This document shows positions 1 through 8,905 of a DNA stretch of 64,000 bases, one piece after another. Position 1 is the stretch's first letter. Each line of letters opens with the position of its first letter. The DNA comes from Streptosporangium sp040640155 (GTDB lineage: Bacteria > Actinomycetota > Actinomycetes > Streptosporangiales > Streptosporangiaceae), in contig NZ_JBFABE010000032.1 in NCBI RefSeq assembly GCF_040640155.1, positions 1 to 64,000 of the forward strand, written 5' to 3'. The notes beneath the pieces are model-generated. The model was not told where the DNA came from, searched no databases, and saw nothing but the letters and a program-made list of their open reading frames with translations. The position numbers and the translations under genes are program-made.

Positions 1-93
1 ACCGCTCTCGGCGACGGCCTCCTCCACCAGCGCGGCGAGCTCCTCGTCGGAGAGCAGGCGGCCCGGCCGGGCCGCCTCCCCCCTCGGGAGACC
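1..93 (-). CDS. possible start region of a gene downstream of dop (cut by window edge)
   Basis: After the dop stop codon the same minus-strand frame stays open to the window edge. It ends in an acidic, protein-like stretch (LLSDEELAALVEEAVAESG). A GTG codon within it is preceded by GAGGAG. In many actinobacteria pup and the proteasome subunits follow dop, but this fragment does not look like Pup. I do not recognise it, and it could be non-coding. Confidence 0.22.
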
Positions 94-1611
94 TCACTGC
101 TCGCCGGTCAGCGCCGTCACCAGCTCCGAGGCGGTACGGCAGCGGTCGAACAGCTCGCCCACGTGCGCCTTGGTGCCGCGCAGCGGCTCCATCGTCGGGA
201 CGCGCTGCAGCGACTCCCTGCCCGGGATGTCGAAGATGACCGAGTCCCAGGAGGCCGCGGCCACCGACTCGCTGTACTGGCTCAGGCAACGGCCCCGGAA
301 GTAGGCCCGGGTGTCGTTCGGCGGCACCTCGACGGCCCGGAGCACCTCCTCCTCGGTGACCAGGCGCTGCATGCGGCCCCGGGCGACCAGCCGGTTGTAC
401 AGCCCCCGGTCCGGCCGGATGTCGGAGTACTGCAGGTCGACGAGCTGCAGGCGCGGGTGCGACCAGGGCAGGCCGTCCCGGGTGCGGTACCCCTCCAGCA
501 ACTCCAGCTTGGCGACCCAGTCGAGCTCCCGCGAGAGCTGCATCGGGTCGTCCGCCAGGCGGGTGAGGACCGACTCCCAGCGCTCCAGGACGTCCTTGGT
601 GGGCTCGTCCAGGCCGTTGACGCTGCGCTCCTCGGCGTACTTGCGCGCCAGCTCCAGGTACTCCATCTGGAGCTGCACGGCCGTGAGCCTGCGGCCGTCG
701 CGCATCGAGATCTCGTACTTGAGCGTGGGGTCGTGCGAGACCGCGCGCAGCGCCTGCACCGGGTTCTCGACCGCGAGGTCACGGGTGAAGTAACCGTCCT
801 CGATCATCGCCAGGACGAGCGCGGTCGACCCCAGCTTGAGGTAGGTCGAGATCTCCGACATGTTGGCGTCGCCGATGATGACGTGCAGGCGCCGGTACTT
901 CTCCGGGTCGGCGTGCGGCTCGTCCCGGGTGTTGATGATCGGCCGCTTGAGGGTCGTCTCCAGCCCCACCTCGACCTCGAAGAAGTCGGCGCGCTGGCTG
1001 ATCTGGAAGCCCTCGCCGCGGGAGTCCTGGCCGATGCCGACCTTCCCCGCCCCGGTGACGACCTGCCGGGAGACGAAGAACGGCGTCAGGTGCCGGACGA
1101 TGTCGGCGAAGGAGGTGGCCCGGCGCATGAGGTAGTTCTCGTGACAGCCGTAGGACGCGCCCTTGTTGTCGGTGTTGTTCTTGTAGAGCTGGATCGGGGC
1201 GTTGGCCGGCATCGCCGAGGCGCGGACCGCCGCGTCGTACATGACCCGCTCGCCCGCCTTGTCCCAGATCACCGCCGCCCGGGGGTTGGTGCACTCGGGC
1301 GTGGAGTATTCGGGGTGGGCATGGTCCACGTACAGCCGGGCCCCGTTGGTGAGGATCACGTTCGCCAGGCCGAGGTCCTCGTCGGTGAGCTGGCTCTGGT
1401 CCGCCACCTCCCGCGCGAGGTCGAACCCGCGCGCGTCGCGCAGCGGGTTCTCCTCCTCGAAGTCCCATCGCGCGCGCCGGACCCGGGCCGCCGAGGCCGC
1501 CAGGTAGGCGTTCACGACCTGAGAGGAGGTCACCATCGCGTTGGCCCCCGGCTGTCCGGGCACGGAGATGCCGTACTCGGTCTCGATGCCCATCACCCGC
1601 CGTACCGTCAT
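94..1611 (-). CDS. dop: Dop, deamidase/depupylase of prokaryotic ubiquitin-like protein
   Basis: Dop deamidates the C-terminal Gln of Pup and removes Pup from tagged proteins, feeding the actinobacterial proteasome. The protein (505 aa from the ATG, the usual size) opens with MTVRRVMGIETEYG, the glutamine-synthetase-like ATP/Mg-binding signature with Glu10 and Glu12. A DHAHPEYSTPE segment contains the family's catalytic Asp (about residue 96), and KNNTDNKGASYGCHENY lies near residues 146-162. A GTG two codons upstream (1617) is an alternative start, but the ATG matches the family N-terminus and has an AGAGGG ribosome-binding site. It lies downstream of arc on the same strand, with an acyltransferase gene in between. 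The paralogue PafA is less likely because the start and the GANAM region match Dop. Confidence 0.93.
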   Translation of the reverse strand: MTVRRVMGIETEYGISVPGQPGANAMVTSSQVVNAYLAASAARVRRARWDFEEENPLRDARGFDLAREVADQSQLTDEDLGLANVILTNGARLYVDHAHPEYSTPECTNPRAAVIWDKAGERVMYDAAVRASAMPANAPIQLYKNNTDNKGASYGCHENYLMRRATSFADIVRHLTPFFVSRQVVTGAGKVGIGQDSRGEGFQISQRADFFEVEVGLETTLKRPIINTRDEPHADPEKYRRLHVIIGDANMSEISTYLKLGSTALVLAMIEDGYFTRDLAVENPVQALRAVSHDPTLKYEISMRDGRRLTAVQLQMEYLELARKYAEERSVNGLDEPTKDVLERWESVLTRLADDPMQLSRELDWVAKLELLEGYRTRDGLPWSHPRLQLVDLQYSDIRPDRGLYNRLVARGRMQRLVTEEEVLRAVEVPPNDTRAYFRGRCLSQYSESVAAASWDSVIFDIPGRESLQRVPTMEPLRGTKAHVGELFDRCRTASELVTALTGEQ

Positions 1612-1699
1612 GCGCACCCTCTGTTCATCAGGGACTGTTTTCTCTGCCTGGTGTCTATTCCCGACCCTAGACCCTTCACTATGCCCGGTGGTCGGACAG

Positions 1700-2908
1700 T
1701 TATGGCACCGAGGCCTTTTCGCCCGTTGCGAGGGGGATCGCGGCCCCCGGCTGCCCGGGCGCCGGAGACGCCCCGGGGGTCCCCGGGAACCCGGGGGACG
1801 CCGGGGACGCCGGCGCCGGGCCGGCAGGGGCGCGCCTCCGCCTGCGGGACCTGACGAGTTCCTGCAGGGGCCGCTCGGCCACGCGGTACACCAGGTAGGA
1901 GAAGGCCATCGCGGCCAGCACCGTGACCAGCGCGGTCAGCGGGGGCGGCAGCGTGTCCCGCAGGGCCGGGACGATCACGACCGCGGCCGCGGTGTGGAAC
2001 AGGTAGAGCGGGTAGGTCAGCGCGCCCAGGACCACCAGGCCGCGCCAGCGCAGCCACCGCAGCCAGCCCAGCGCCACCATCGCCATCAGCACGTAGAAGC
2101 CGATCACGGTGGCGACGACGGCCCAGTCGGGCACCGGCATCGCGGCGTAGCCGACCTTGTCCACCCGCCCGGCCACGCGGTCGAGCGCCGCGCTGACGGC
2201 CAGGCCGCCGCTGATCCCGGCCAGGCACCACAGCACGAGCCGGGGGCCGAACCTGGTCATCAGGAAGAACGCCATGCCCCCGACGAAGTACGCCGCGTAC
2301 TTGGGCATGACCACGAGACCGACCCACGCCTCCTCGCTCCCGGCGAAGAACCCGGCCGCCAGCAGCCAGACGCCCATGAAGACCAGGCAGCGGGTGAACG
2401 TCACCCCGACGATCACCAGGATCGAGATCAGCAGGTAGAAGCGGAGCTCCACCCAGAGCGACCAGTAGACGCCGTTGGCGTCGTGGACGCCCAGGGCCCG
2501 CTGGAACATCGTCAGGTTGACGCCGTACTCCCCCGGGCCGAGCCTGGGGTCCAGGGCGGTGGCGGCGGTCAGCCCGTAGACCGCGGCGGTGACGGCCACG
2601 CTGACCCAGTACGCCGGGTAGAGCCGCACCAGCCGGGAGAGGGCGAACGCGCCCAGGCTCCTCCCCCAGACGCTCATCAGGATCACGAAACCGCTGATCA
2701 TGAAGAACAGCTCGACCCCGAGGATGCCGAGCCCGGAGATCGTGGAGATCGCCGGGAACAGCTCGGCCGGGCGCTCGCCCCACACCGAGGCGAAGGCGAT
2801 GAAGTAGTGGAAGGCGAGCACCGCCAGAGCGGCGGTGAAACGCAGCAGGTCCAGTTCGGCGAGACGGCCGCCCTCCCGGGGCGTCTCGCGCGGGGCCGCG
2901 CCGGTCAC
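1700..2908 (-). CDS. acyltransferase family 3 (OafA/YrhL-like) integral membrane protein
   Basis: The 402-residue protein has about ten hydrophobic segments. Its start has the form LAELDLLRFTAALAVLAFHYF, with the early Arg and the membrane-embedded His typical of acyltransferase-3 proteins that O-acylate envelope sugars or other extracytoplasmic molecules. The C-terminal tail after about residue 350 is Arg-rich, then Pro/Gly/Ala-rich and probably cytoplasmic or disordered. A GTG start at 2908 is assumed. It sits between arc and dop, which usually adjoin each other; nothing in the protein suggests a proteasome role, so insertion by chance is possible. The acyl donor and target cannot be told. 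Confidence 0.82.
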   Translation of the reverse strand: MTGAAPRETPREGGRLAELDLLRFTAALAVLAFHYFIAFASVWGERPAELFPAISTISGLGILGVELFFMISGFVILMSVWGRSLGAFALSRLVRLYPAYWVSVAVTAAVYGLTAATALDPRLGPGEYGVNLTMFQRALGVHDANGVYWSLWVELRFYLLISILVIVGVTFTRCLVFMGVWLLAAGFFAGSEEAWVGLVVMPKYAAYFVGGMAFFLMTRFGPRLVLWCLAGISGGLAVSAALDRVAGRVDKVGYAAMPVPDWAVVATVIGFYVLMAMVALGWLRWLRWRGLVVLGALTYPLYLFHTAAAVVIVPALRDTLPPPLTALVTVLAAMAFSYLVYRVAERPLQELVRSRRRRRAPAGPAPASPASPGFPGTPGASPAPGQPGAAIPLATGEKASVP

Positions 2909-3116
2909 CCGGCGGCCGGACCGGAATGTTCACGCACGCCACTTGGACGGCTTCTCGATCACTTGGGTTCCCTGTGACGGACGTCGATTCCCGCGTACCC
3001 GTGTGACCTGTGGGAACAGGTCCCGGAACGCCAGCGGCGCGGCTCCCCGGGGAGGGGAACCGCGCCGCCGGACGGGGACGCGTGCCGCCGGTCCGCGTGG
3101 GACCGGCGAGGCGCCG

Positions 3117-4880
3117 CTACAGGTACTGGCCGGTGTTGGCCACGGTGTCGATGGAACGTCCCGCCTCGGTGCCCTGCTTGCCCGTCACGAGCGTGCGGAT
3201 GTAGACGATCCGCTCGCCCTTCTTGCCGGAGATGCGAGCCCAGTCGTCGGGGTTGGTGGTGTTGGGCAGGTCCTCGTTCTCGGAGAACTCGTCCACGCAG
3301 GCCGCCAGCAGATGCTGGATCCGCAGGCCCTTCTGCCCGGTCTCGAGGAACTGCTTGATCGCCATCTTCTTGCCGCGGTCGACGATGTTCTGGATCATCG
3401 CCCCGGAGTTGAAGTCCTTGAAGTACAGGACCTCCTTGTCGCCGTTGGCGTACGTCACCTCGAGGAAGCGGTTCTCCTCGCTCTCGGTGTACATCCGCTC
3501 GACGACCCGCTGGATCATGCCGGAGATGGTCTCCTTGCGGTCGCCGCCGTTCTCGGACAGGTCCTCGGCGTGCAGGGGCAGCTCCTCGATGAGGTACTTC
3601 GAGAAGATGTCCTTGGCCGCCTCGGCGTCCGGCCGCTCGATCTTGATCTTGACGTCCAGGCGGCCGGGCCGCAGGATCGCCGGGTCGATCATGTCCTCAC
3701 GGTTGGAGGCGCCGATCACGATGACGTTCTCCAGGCCCTCGACGCCGTCGATCTCGCTCAGGAGCTGGGGAACGATGGTGTTCTCGACGTCGGAGGAGAC
3801 ACCGGACCCTCGGGTCCGGAAGATCGAGTCCATCTCGTCGAAGAAGACGATCACGGGGGTGCCCTCGGAGGCCTTCTCGCGAGCCCGCTGGAAGACCAGG
3901 CGGATGTGCCGCTCGGTCTCGCCGACGTACTTGTTGAGAAGCTCGGGACCCTTGATGTTGAGGAAGAAGCTCTTGCCGGACTGGCCGGTCTTCTCCGCGA
4001 CCTGCTTGGCCAGGGAGTTGGCGACGGCCTTGGCGATGAGCGTCTTGCCGCAACCGGGGGGACCGTAGAGCAGCACGCCCTTGGGCGGGCGGAGCTTGTG
4101 CTCGCGGAAGAGGTCGGCGTGCAGGTACGGGAGCTCGATGGCGTCCCGGATCTGCTCGATCTGCCGCATGAGCCCGCCGATCTCCTCGTAGGAGATGTCG
4201 GGCACCTCCTCCAGGACGAGCTCCTCGACCTCGGACTTGGGGATGCGCTCGTAGACGTAGCCCGAGCGCGGTTCGAGCAGGAGGGAGTCGCCGGCCCGGA
4301 TCGGCTGGTCGAGCAGGGACTCGGCGAGCTTCACCACCCGCTCCTCGTCGGCGTGCGAGATCACCAGCGCGCGCCGGCCGTCCTCAAGGAGCTCCTTGAG
4401 CATCACGATCTCGCCGAGGTCCTCGAACCCGAGGGCCTCGACCACGTTGAGCGCCTCGTTGAGCATGACCTCCTGGCCGCGCTTCAGCGAGTCGACCTCC
4501 ACCGCGGGACTGACGTTCACCCTGAGTTTGCGGCCACCGGTGAAGACCTCCACCGTGCCGTCCTCCCTGGCCTCGAGGAAAACGCCGAACCCGGACGGCG
4601 GCTGCGCGAGCCGGTCCACCTCCTCCTTCAGGGCGACGATCTGGTCCCTGGCCTCCTTGAGGGTGGCCACCAGACGCTCGTTCTGTCCCGTTACGGCCGC
4701 GAGGTTCACCTGGACGTCGTGAAGACGCTCTTCGAGGACCCTGGCCTGCCGGGGAGACTCCGTCAGCTTCCTGCGCAACGCGGTGATCTCCTCCTGCAGG
4801 AAGGAGACCTGTGTTGTGAGGTCGGCGACCTCCCGTTCGCGCTGCGCGGCACGAGCCTCAGCGTCGTCGCGAGCTGCCAC
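3117..4880 (-). CDS. arc: ARC/Mpa proteasome-activating AAA ATPase
   Basis: This hexameric ATPase recognises Pup through N-terminal coiled coils, unfolds the substrate and threads it into the 20S proteasome. Visible features are a coiled coil at residues about 1-90, two OB-fold-like regions at about 95-225, Walker A GPPGCGKT (273-280), Walker B VIVFFDEMD (343-351), and the extreme C-terminus GQYL, whose penultimate Tyr docks into the proteasome alpha ring. Length is 587 aa, as expected. The GTG start at 4880 is fixed by an excellent AAGGAGGTGA site. It lies downstream of trmI after a 205-bp AT-richer spacer that probably holds its own promoter. Confidence 0.96.
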   Translation of the reverse strand: MAARDDAEARAAQREREVADLTTQVSFLQEEITALRRKLTESPRQARVLEERLHDVQVNLAAVTGQNERLVATLKEARDQIVALKEEVDRLAQPPSGFGVFLEAREDGTVEVFTGGRKLRVNVSPAVEVDSLKRGQEVMLNEALNVVEALGFEDLGEIVMLKELLEDGRRALVISHADEERVVKLAESLLDQPIRAGDSLLLEPRSGYVYERIPKSEVEELVLEEVPDISYEEIGGLMRQIEQIRDAIELPYLHADLFREHKLRPPKGVLLYGPPGCGKTLIAKAVANSLAKQVAEKTGQSGKSFFLNIKGPELLNKYVGETERHIRLVFQRAREKASEGTPVIVFFDEMDSIFRTRGSGVSSDVENTIVPQLLSEIDGVEGLENVIVIGASNREDMIDPAILRPGRLDVKIKIERPDAEAAKDIFSKYLIEELPLHAEDLSENGGDRKETISGMIQRVVERMYTESEENRFLEVTYANGDKEVLYFKDFNSGAMIQNIVDRGKKMAIKQFLETGQKGLRIQHLLAACVDEFSENEDLPNTTNPDDWARISGKKGERIVYIRTLVTGKQGTEAGRSIDTVANTGQYL

Positions 4881-5085
4881 GGCGTCACCTCCTTCCCAGT
4901 CGAGACCGACTACTCAAAAGCCTACCCATCTGGGGGCTGCCCCTTACCTGATCGAGCAGTGTTCGTATGACTACATTAGGTGCGCGATGATTAATCCCTT
5001 TTAGTGCTTTTAGTACTAGAAGTATATGAACATGAGGGTCGTTTCGCGCGTCACTCTCTCACGAGTCCTCGTATCCGAATCGTCA
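4881..5085 (-). promoter_or_regulatory. AT-rich leader/promoter region upstream of arc
   Basis: This is the only clearly AT-rich stretch in the first 9 kb. Read on the minus strand it holds two direct copies of (G)NACTAAAAG in tandem around 4998-5018, followed by GGATTAAT. No perfect -35/-10 pair is visible. The repeated TACTAAAAG/CACTAAAAG element could be a regulator site for the proteasome genes. Promoter function is inferred from base composition and position only. Confidence 0.35.
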
Positions 5086-5955
5086 TCAGGTGGTGGAGGT
5101 CGCGGAGTCCTCGACATTGGCCCCCTTCGCCGGGCGTCTGCGCCGAGGTGGCGGCGTCACGCCGTCCGCCATGCGACGCGCCGTGACCAGGAAACCGGTG
5201 TGGCCGACCATCCTGTGGTCGGGCCGTACGGCCAGTCCCTCGACATGCCAGTCACGAACCAGGGTCTCCCACGCATGGGGCTCGGTGAAACTCCCGTGCT
5301 CCCGGAGAGTTTCGACCGTCCGCGACAGCTGGGTTGTGGTCGCGACATAACAGCAGATCACACCCCCGGGGGTGAGAGCCTTGGCCGCGGCGTCCACGCA
5401 TTCCCACGGCGCGAGCATGTCCAGGATGATCCGGTCGACGTCGCTCTCGTCGAGGGACTCGACGAAGTCGCCGACCACCAGGCGCCACTGCTCCATCGGC
5501 CCGCCGTAGAACTTCTCCACGTTCTTCGTGGCGACCTCGGCGAAGTCCTGGCGCCGCTCGTACGAGGTGAGGGTGCCCTCGGCGCCCACGGCGCGCAGCA
5601 GGAAGCAGGTGAGCGCGCCGGAGCCGACGCCCGCCTCCACCACCCGGGCACCGGGGAAGACGTCGGCCATGGCGACGATCTGCGCCGAGTCCTTGGGGTA
5701 GATCACCGCCGCGCCGCGCGGCATGGAGAGCGTGTAGTCCTGGAGCAGGTGCCTGAACGCCAGATACTGGGTGCCGCCGGACGAACGCACCACCGAGCCC
5801 TCGGGCTGGCCGATCAGCTCACTGTGCGGGATCCCGCCCTTGTGCGTGTGGAAGACGCCGTCTTCCTTCAGCGTCACCGTGTGGCGCTTGTTCTTGGGGT
5901 CGGTGAGCTGAACCTGATCCCCGGCCTGAAACGGCCCATGCCTGCGAAAACCCAT
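5086..5955 (-). CDS. trmI: tRNA (adenine-58-N1)-methyltransferase
   Basis: TrmI methylates N1 of A58 in the T-loop of tRNAs using SAM. With the ATG at 5955 the protein is 289 aa, starting MGFRRHGPFQAGDQVQL. A longer reading frame upstream is low-complexity and ignored. An N-terminal beta-rich domain (1-75) is followed by the SAM motif VVEAGVGSGAL (about 105-115) and the catalytic-site motif DMLAPWE (179-185). TrmI is a standard neighbour of the actinobacterial arc/dop/proteasome genes, which supports the call. Confidence 0.93.
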   Translation of the reverse strand: MGFRRHGPFQAGDQVQLTDPKNKRHTVTLKEDGVFHTHKGGIPHSELIGQPEGSVVRSSGGTQYLAFRHLLQDYTLSMPRGAAVIYPKDSAQIVAMADVFPGARVVEAGVGSGALTCFLLRAVGAEGTLTSYERRQDFAEVATKNVEKFYGGPMEQWRLVVGDFVESLDESDVDRIILDMLAPWECVDAAAKALTPGGVICCYVATTTQLSRTVETLREHGSFTEPHAWETLVRDWHVEGLAVRPDHRMVGHTGFLVTARRMADGVTPPPRRRRPAKGANVEDSATSTT

Positions 5956-6223
5956 GAGCGCAAGGTTAACGGCGCCCGGCGGCGGCCCATCCCACCCCGT
6001 CCGGGCACGGGGAGCGGGAAACCCGCGAGGTGGCGGGACCACGGCGGGACGGACCCGGCCCACGGGTCCGGCGAGCCGGGCGCCCGGGACAGGACCCGGG
6101 CGCCGGGCATCGGAGGTGGGAGGGGCCGGCGGGGCGTCGCACCCGTGGCGGGCGGGGCCGCCCGGAACCGGTACTCCTTAAACGGTTGGCCGATACCGCC
6201 CGGGACCTGGTAGCTGTTGCCCT

Positions 6224-7354
6224 ATGCTCCCAGAAGATGTGATTCCCGCCGGTCCCGTCGTACTCAGACCGCACACGGCCGGTGACGCCGAGTCGAACAC
6301 GCGGGCCTGCGCCGACCCGGAGATCATCCGGTTCCTCCCGCAGATCCCCGTCCCCTACACCCACGACGACACGCTGCGGTACCTGGAGTCGGCCCGGGGC
6401 ATCTGGAAGGCCGGGGGCGCCGCGTTCGCGATCGCGGACCCGGAGACGGACGAGTGGCTGGGCAGCATCGACCTCAAGCCCCCGCTGCCGCGCGACACCG
6501 CCGAGATCGGCTACCTGGTGGCGCCGTGGGCCCGGGGGCGCGGGGTGGCCACGGCCGCCGCGTCGGCCCTGGCCGGTTGGGCCCTGGAGCACGGGGTGGA
6601 GCGCCTCGAGCTGCTCGCCGACGTGGAGAACCTCCCCAGCCAGCAGGTGGCGATGGCCGCCGGCTTCCGGCGCGAGGGCGTGCGACGCGGCGCCGAGAGG
6701 CAGCGTGACGGCGCCCGCCGCGACCTGGTCTCCTTCGCGCGCCTGCGCGGCGACTCCGGCGAGCCCGTGCGGCCCTACCTTCCGTGGTTCCCGGGCGGCT
6801 CGCTGACCGACGGGACGGTGCGGCTCAGGCCGCTCACCGCGGCCGACACCGACGACTACCAGGCGCTGCAGATCCTGCCGGAGGTGGTCAGGCACAGCGT
6901 CCCGCCCGAGCCGCCGAGCCTGGAGGACGCCCGCGACCGGTGCCGCTCCGCGGGCGCGGCCTGGCTGGACGGGACGATGCTCCAGGCCGTGATCGAGGAC
7001 GCCTCGACCGGCGCGTTCGCCGGGGAGATCCAGCTCAGCGGCGTGATCCCGCCGCTGGGGCAGGCCATGACGGGCTACAGCATGCGGCCGGAGTTCCGCG
7101 GCAGGGGGTTCGCCACCCGGGCGGTGAACCTGCTGGTGGAATGGGCCTTCGAGCACACGCCCCTGGGCCGGATCATCGCGGGCACCGCGCCCGGCAACCT
7201 CGCCTCCCAGACCGTGCTGCGGCGGGCGGGCTTCACCCAGGAGGCGGTGATGCGCGGGCTGATGCCGGGCCCGGACGGCACGCGCCTGGACGACCTGCAG
7301 TGGTACCGCCTGAAGGACATCCCGCCCCGCCCGGACACCCCCGGCGGCCCCTGA
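6224..7354 (+). CDS. tandem two-domain GNAT (RimJ/RimL-type) N-acetyltransferase
   Basis: The 376-residue protein contains two consecutive GNAT domains. Domain 1 (about 6-170) has the acetyl-CoA loop GYLVAPWARGRGVAT and the ENLPSQQVAMAAGF motif. Domain 2 (about 185-365) has GYSMRPEFRGRGFAT and NLASQTVLRRAGF. Both resemble the RimJ/RimL ribosomal-protein acetyltransferase branch, but substrates vary widely in this branch. No clear Shine-Dalgarno precedes the ATG at 6224; a GTG at 6239 is an alternative start. It stands alone between trmI (divergent) and an aminotransferase (convergent). Confidence 0.85.
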   Translation: MLPEDVIPAGPVVLRPHTAGDAESNTRACADPEIIRFLPQIPVPYTHDDTLRYLESARGIWKAGGAAFAIADPETDEWLGSIDLKPPLPRDTAEIGYLVAPWARGRGVATAAASALAGWALEHGVERLELLADVENLPSQQVAMAAGFRREGVRRGAERQRDGARRDLVSFARLRGDSGEPVRPYLPWFPGGSLTDGTVRLRPLTAADTDDYQALQILPEVVRHSVPPEPPSLEDARDRCRSAGAAWLDGTMLQAVIEDASTGAFAGEIQLSGVIPPLGQAMTGYSMRPEFRGRGFATRAVNLLVEWAFEHTPLGRIIAGTAPGNLASQTVLRRAGFTQEAVMRGLMPGPDGTRLDDLQWYRLKDIPPRPDTPGGP

Positions 7355-7359
7355 CCACC

Positions 7360-7395
7360 GGGACACCCGGGACCGCCGGGACACCCGGGACCGCC
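7360..7395. repeat. 18-bp direct repeat, 2 copies
   Basis: Two perfect copies of GGGACACCCGGGACCGCC lie directly after the GNAT stop codon, in the 197-bp spacer between convergent genes. The rest of the spacer is GC-rich and I see no gene in it. Confidence 0.8.
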
Positions 7396-7551
7396 GTCGA
7401 GCGCCCGGACGCCCTGGGGACGTCCTGGAGGATCGACCGGCCGCCGGGCGGCCCGGGAAAGGCCCGGGACGGCCCGGGCACGAGGATCGGCCGCACCTTC
7501 CCCGCCGGCCCTGCCCGGCGTACCGGTCCTGCCCGGCGTGCCGGCGTCGGC

Positions 7552-8775
7552 TCAGTCGGCCCCGAAGTGGGCCCTGAGCTTGGCGTAGGCGGCGTCGGTG
7601 CCCTGCAGCGCCCGGTCGATGTCGGCGTCGGTGTGGGCGGCCGACAGGAACCAGTTGTGCCAGGGGTGGAGGTAGACGCCCTCCTCCACGCAGGCCGCGG
7701 CCCAGAACATGCCCTTCTCCAGGGTCGTGTCGCCCTCGAAGGAGAGCCAGGGGATCTGCACCGGACCGGTCTGGTTGACCGTGAAGCCGTGCGAGGCGGC
7801 CTGGGCGGCCAGGCCCTCCCTCAACCGGGTGCCGGCGCGTTCCATCAGGGCGATGCCGTCGATGTCGCGCAGCGTCTCGATCGTGGCCTTGGCCGCGGCC
7901 ATCGGGGCGGCGTTGAACCAGAACGAACCGGTGGTGTAGAGCGTCTGGGCGGGGGCGCGCAGGGCGTCCACGCCGGTGACGGCCGCGATCGGGTGGCCGT
8001 TGGCCATGGCCTTGCTGAAGGCGTACAGGTCGGGGCGGACCCCCAGTGGCTCCCAGGAGCCGCCCAGGTCGAGCCGCCAGCCCCCGCGCACGTCGTCGAT
8101 CACCAGCGCGGCGCCGAGCCGGTCGGCCAGTGCCCGCACTCCCCGGGCGAACTCGGGCGTGGCGAGTTCCTGGTCCTCGAACGAGTCGTGCTTGAAGGGC
8201 GTGACGATGATCGCGGCGATCTCGCCCTCCGTTCGCGCCGCCGCCTCCTCGACCGAGGTCAGGTCGTTGTAGGTGAACTCGGCCAGGTCGGCGCGCTCGG
8301 CGGGGGTGGTGCCCGCCGTGCTCGGTGTGCACCAGGGGTCGGCGCCGTGGTAGGCGCCGTGCGCCATCAGCACCTTGTGCCTGCCGGTGGCGGCGCGGGC
8401 CACCATCAGCGCCTGGGTGGTGGCGTCGGTACCGTTCTTGGAGAACATCACCCAGTCGGCCTGGGGGACGGTCTCCACCAGCAGTTCGGCGAGTTCGACG
8501 TAGACGGGGCCGGGGCCGTTGAGACAGTCGCCCGCGGCGAGCTGGGCCGCGACGGCGGCCTCGACCGCGGGATGGCGGTGACCGAGCACCACCGGCCCCC
8601 AGGAGCACATGAGGTCCACGTACTCGCGGCCGTCGGCGTCCCGCTGGCGGCAGCCCTCGCCGCCCACGAAGAACTGCGGGTAGGCCGGGCCGTGCAGCGC
8701 CGCGTTGAGATGGCCGTACATGCCGCCGGGGACGACCTTGGCGGCCCGCTCCCTGAGTTCGGCGTCGTTGGACAT
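7552..8775 (-). CDS. class III PLP-dependent aminotransferase (glutamate-1-semialdehyde aminotransferase-like)
   Basis: The fold-type I PLP enzyme (407 aa) has a GTDATTQALMVARAATGR phosphate-binding region near 115-132, ALVIDDVRGGWR carrying the cofactor Asp227, and FSKAMANGHP with the Schiff-base Lys255. It resembles HemL-type mutases, but the usual DEV triad reads DDV and it sits outside any haem cluster. The start at 8775 has AAAGGACGA upstream; a reading frame extending further upstream runs through tandem repeats and is not believed. It follows a PfkB kinase gene on the same strand 130 bp downstream, so the two probably serve one unknown pathway, perhaps of an amino sugar or amino alcohol. 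Confidence 0.83.
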   Translation of the reverse strand: MSNDAELRERAAKVVPGGMYGHLNAALHGPAYPQFFVGGEGCRQRDADGREYVDLMCSWGPVVLGHRHPAVEAAVAAQLAAGDCLNGPGPVYVELAELLVETVPQADWVMFSKNGTDATTQALMVARAATGRHKVLMAHGAYHGADPWCTPSTAGTTPAERADLAEFTYNDLTSVEEAAARTEGEIAAIIVTPFKHDSFEDQELATPEFARGVRALADRLGAALVIDDVRGGWRLDLGGSWEPLGVRPDLYAFSKAMANGHPIAAVTGVDALRAPAQTLYTTGSFWFNAAPMAAAKATIETLRDIDGIALMERAGTRLREGLAAQAASHGFTVNQTGPVQIPWLSFEGDTTLEKGMFWAAACVEEGVYLHPWHNWFLSAAHTDADIDRALQGTDAAYAKLRAHFGAD

Positions 8776-8786
8776 GCGTCGTCCTT

Positions 8787-8845
8787 TCACGGTCGGGAAG
8801 GTCACGGTCGGGAAGGTCACGGTCTGAAGGTCACGGCCTGGAACC
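8787..8845. repeat. 15-bp tandem repeat between kinase and aminotransferase genes
   Basis: Two perfect copies of TCACGGTCGGGAAGG (8787-8816) are followed by a 14-bp degenerate copy and a more diverged fourth one. The array lies just upstream of the aminotransferase ribosome-binding site and may be a neutral minisatellite. Confidence 0.75.
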
Positions 8846-8905
8846 CACGGTCCGGGGTTCACGGCCCGGAGGGCGGGGCCGGCCGGTGCGCGGGTTCGCC
8901 TCGGC

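Noticed and set aside
163..1854. Long plus-strand open frame opposite dop
   Set aside because: It is a mirror of the high third-position GC of dop. The translation is low-complexity (R, V, G, H-rich), with no recognisable family, while the minus frame is a clear Dop.
2835..4970. 711-codon plus-strand frame opposite arc
   Set aside because: Antisense artefact of a GC-rich gene. The opposite strand encodes an unmistakable AAA ATPase with all motifs.
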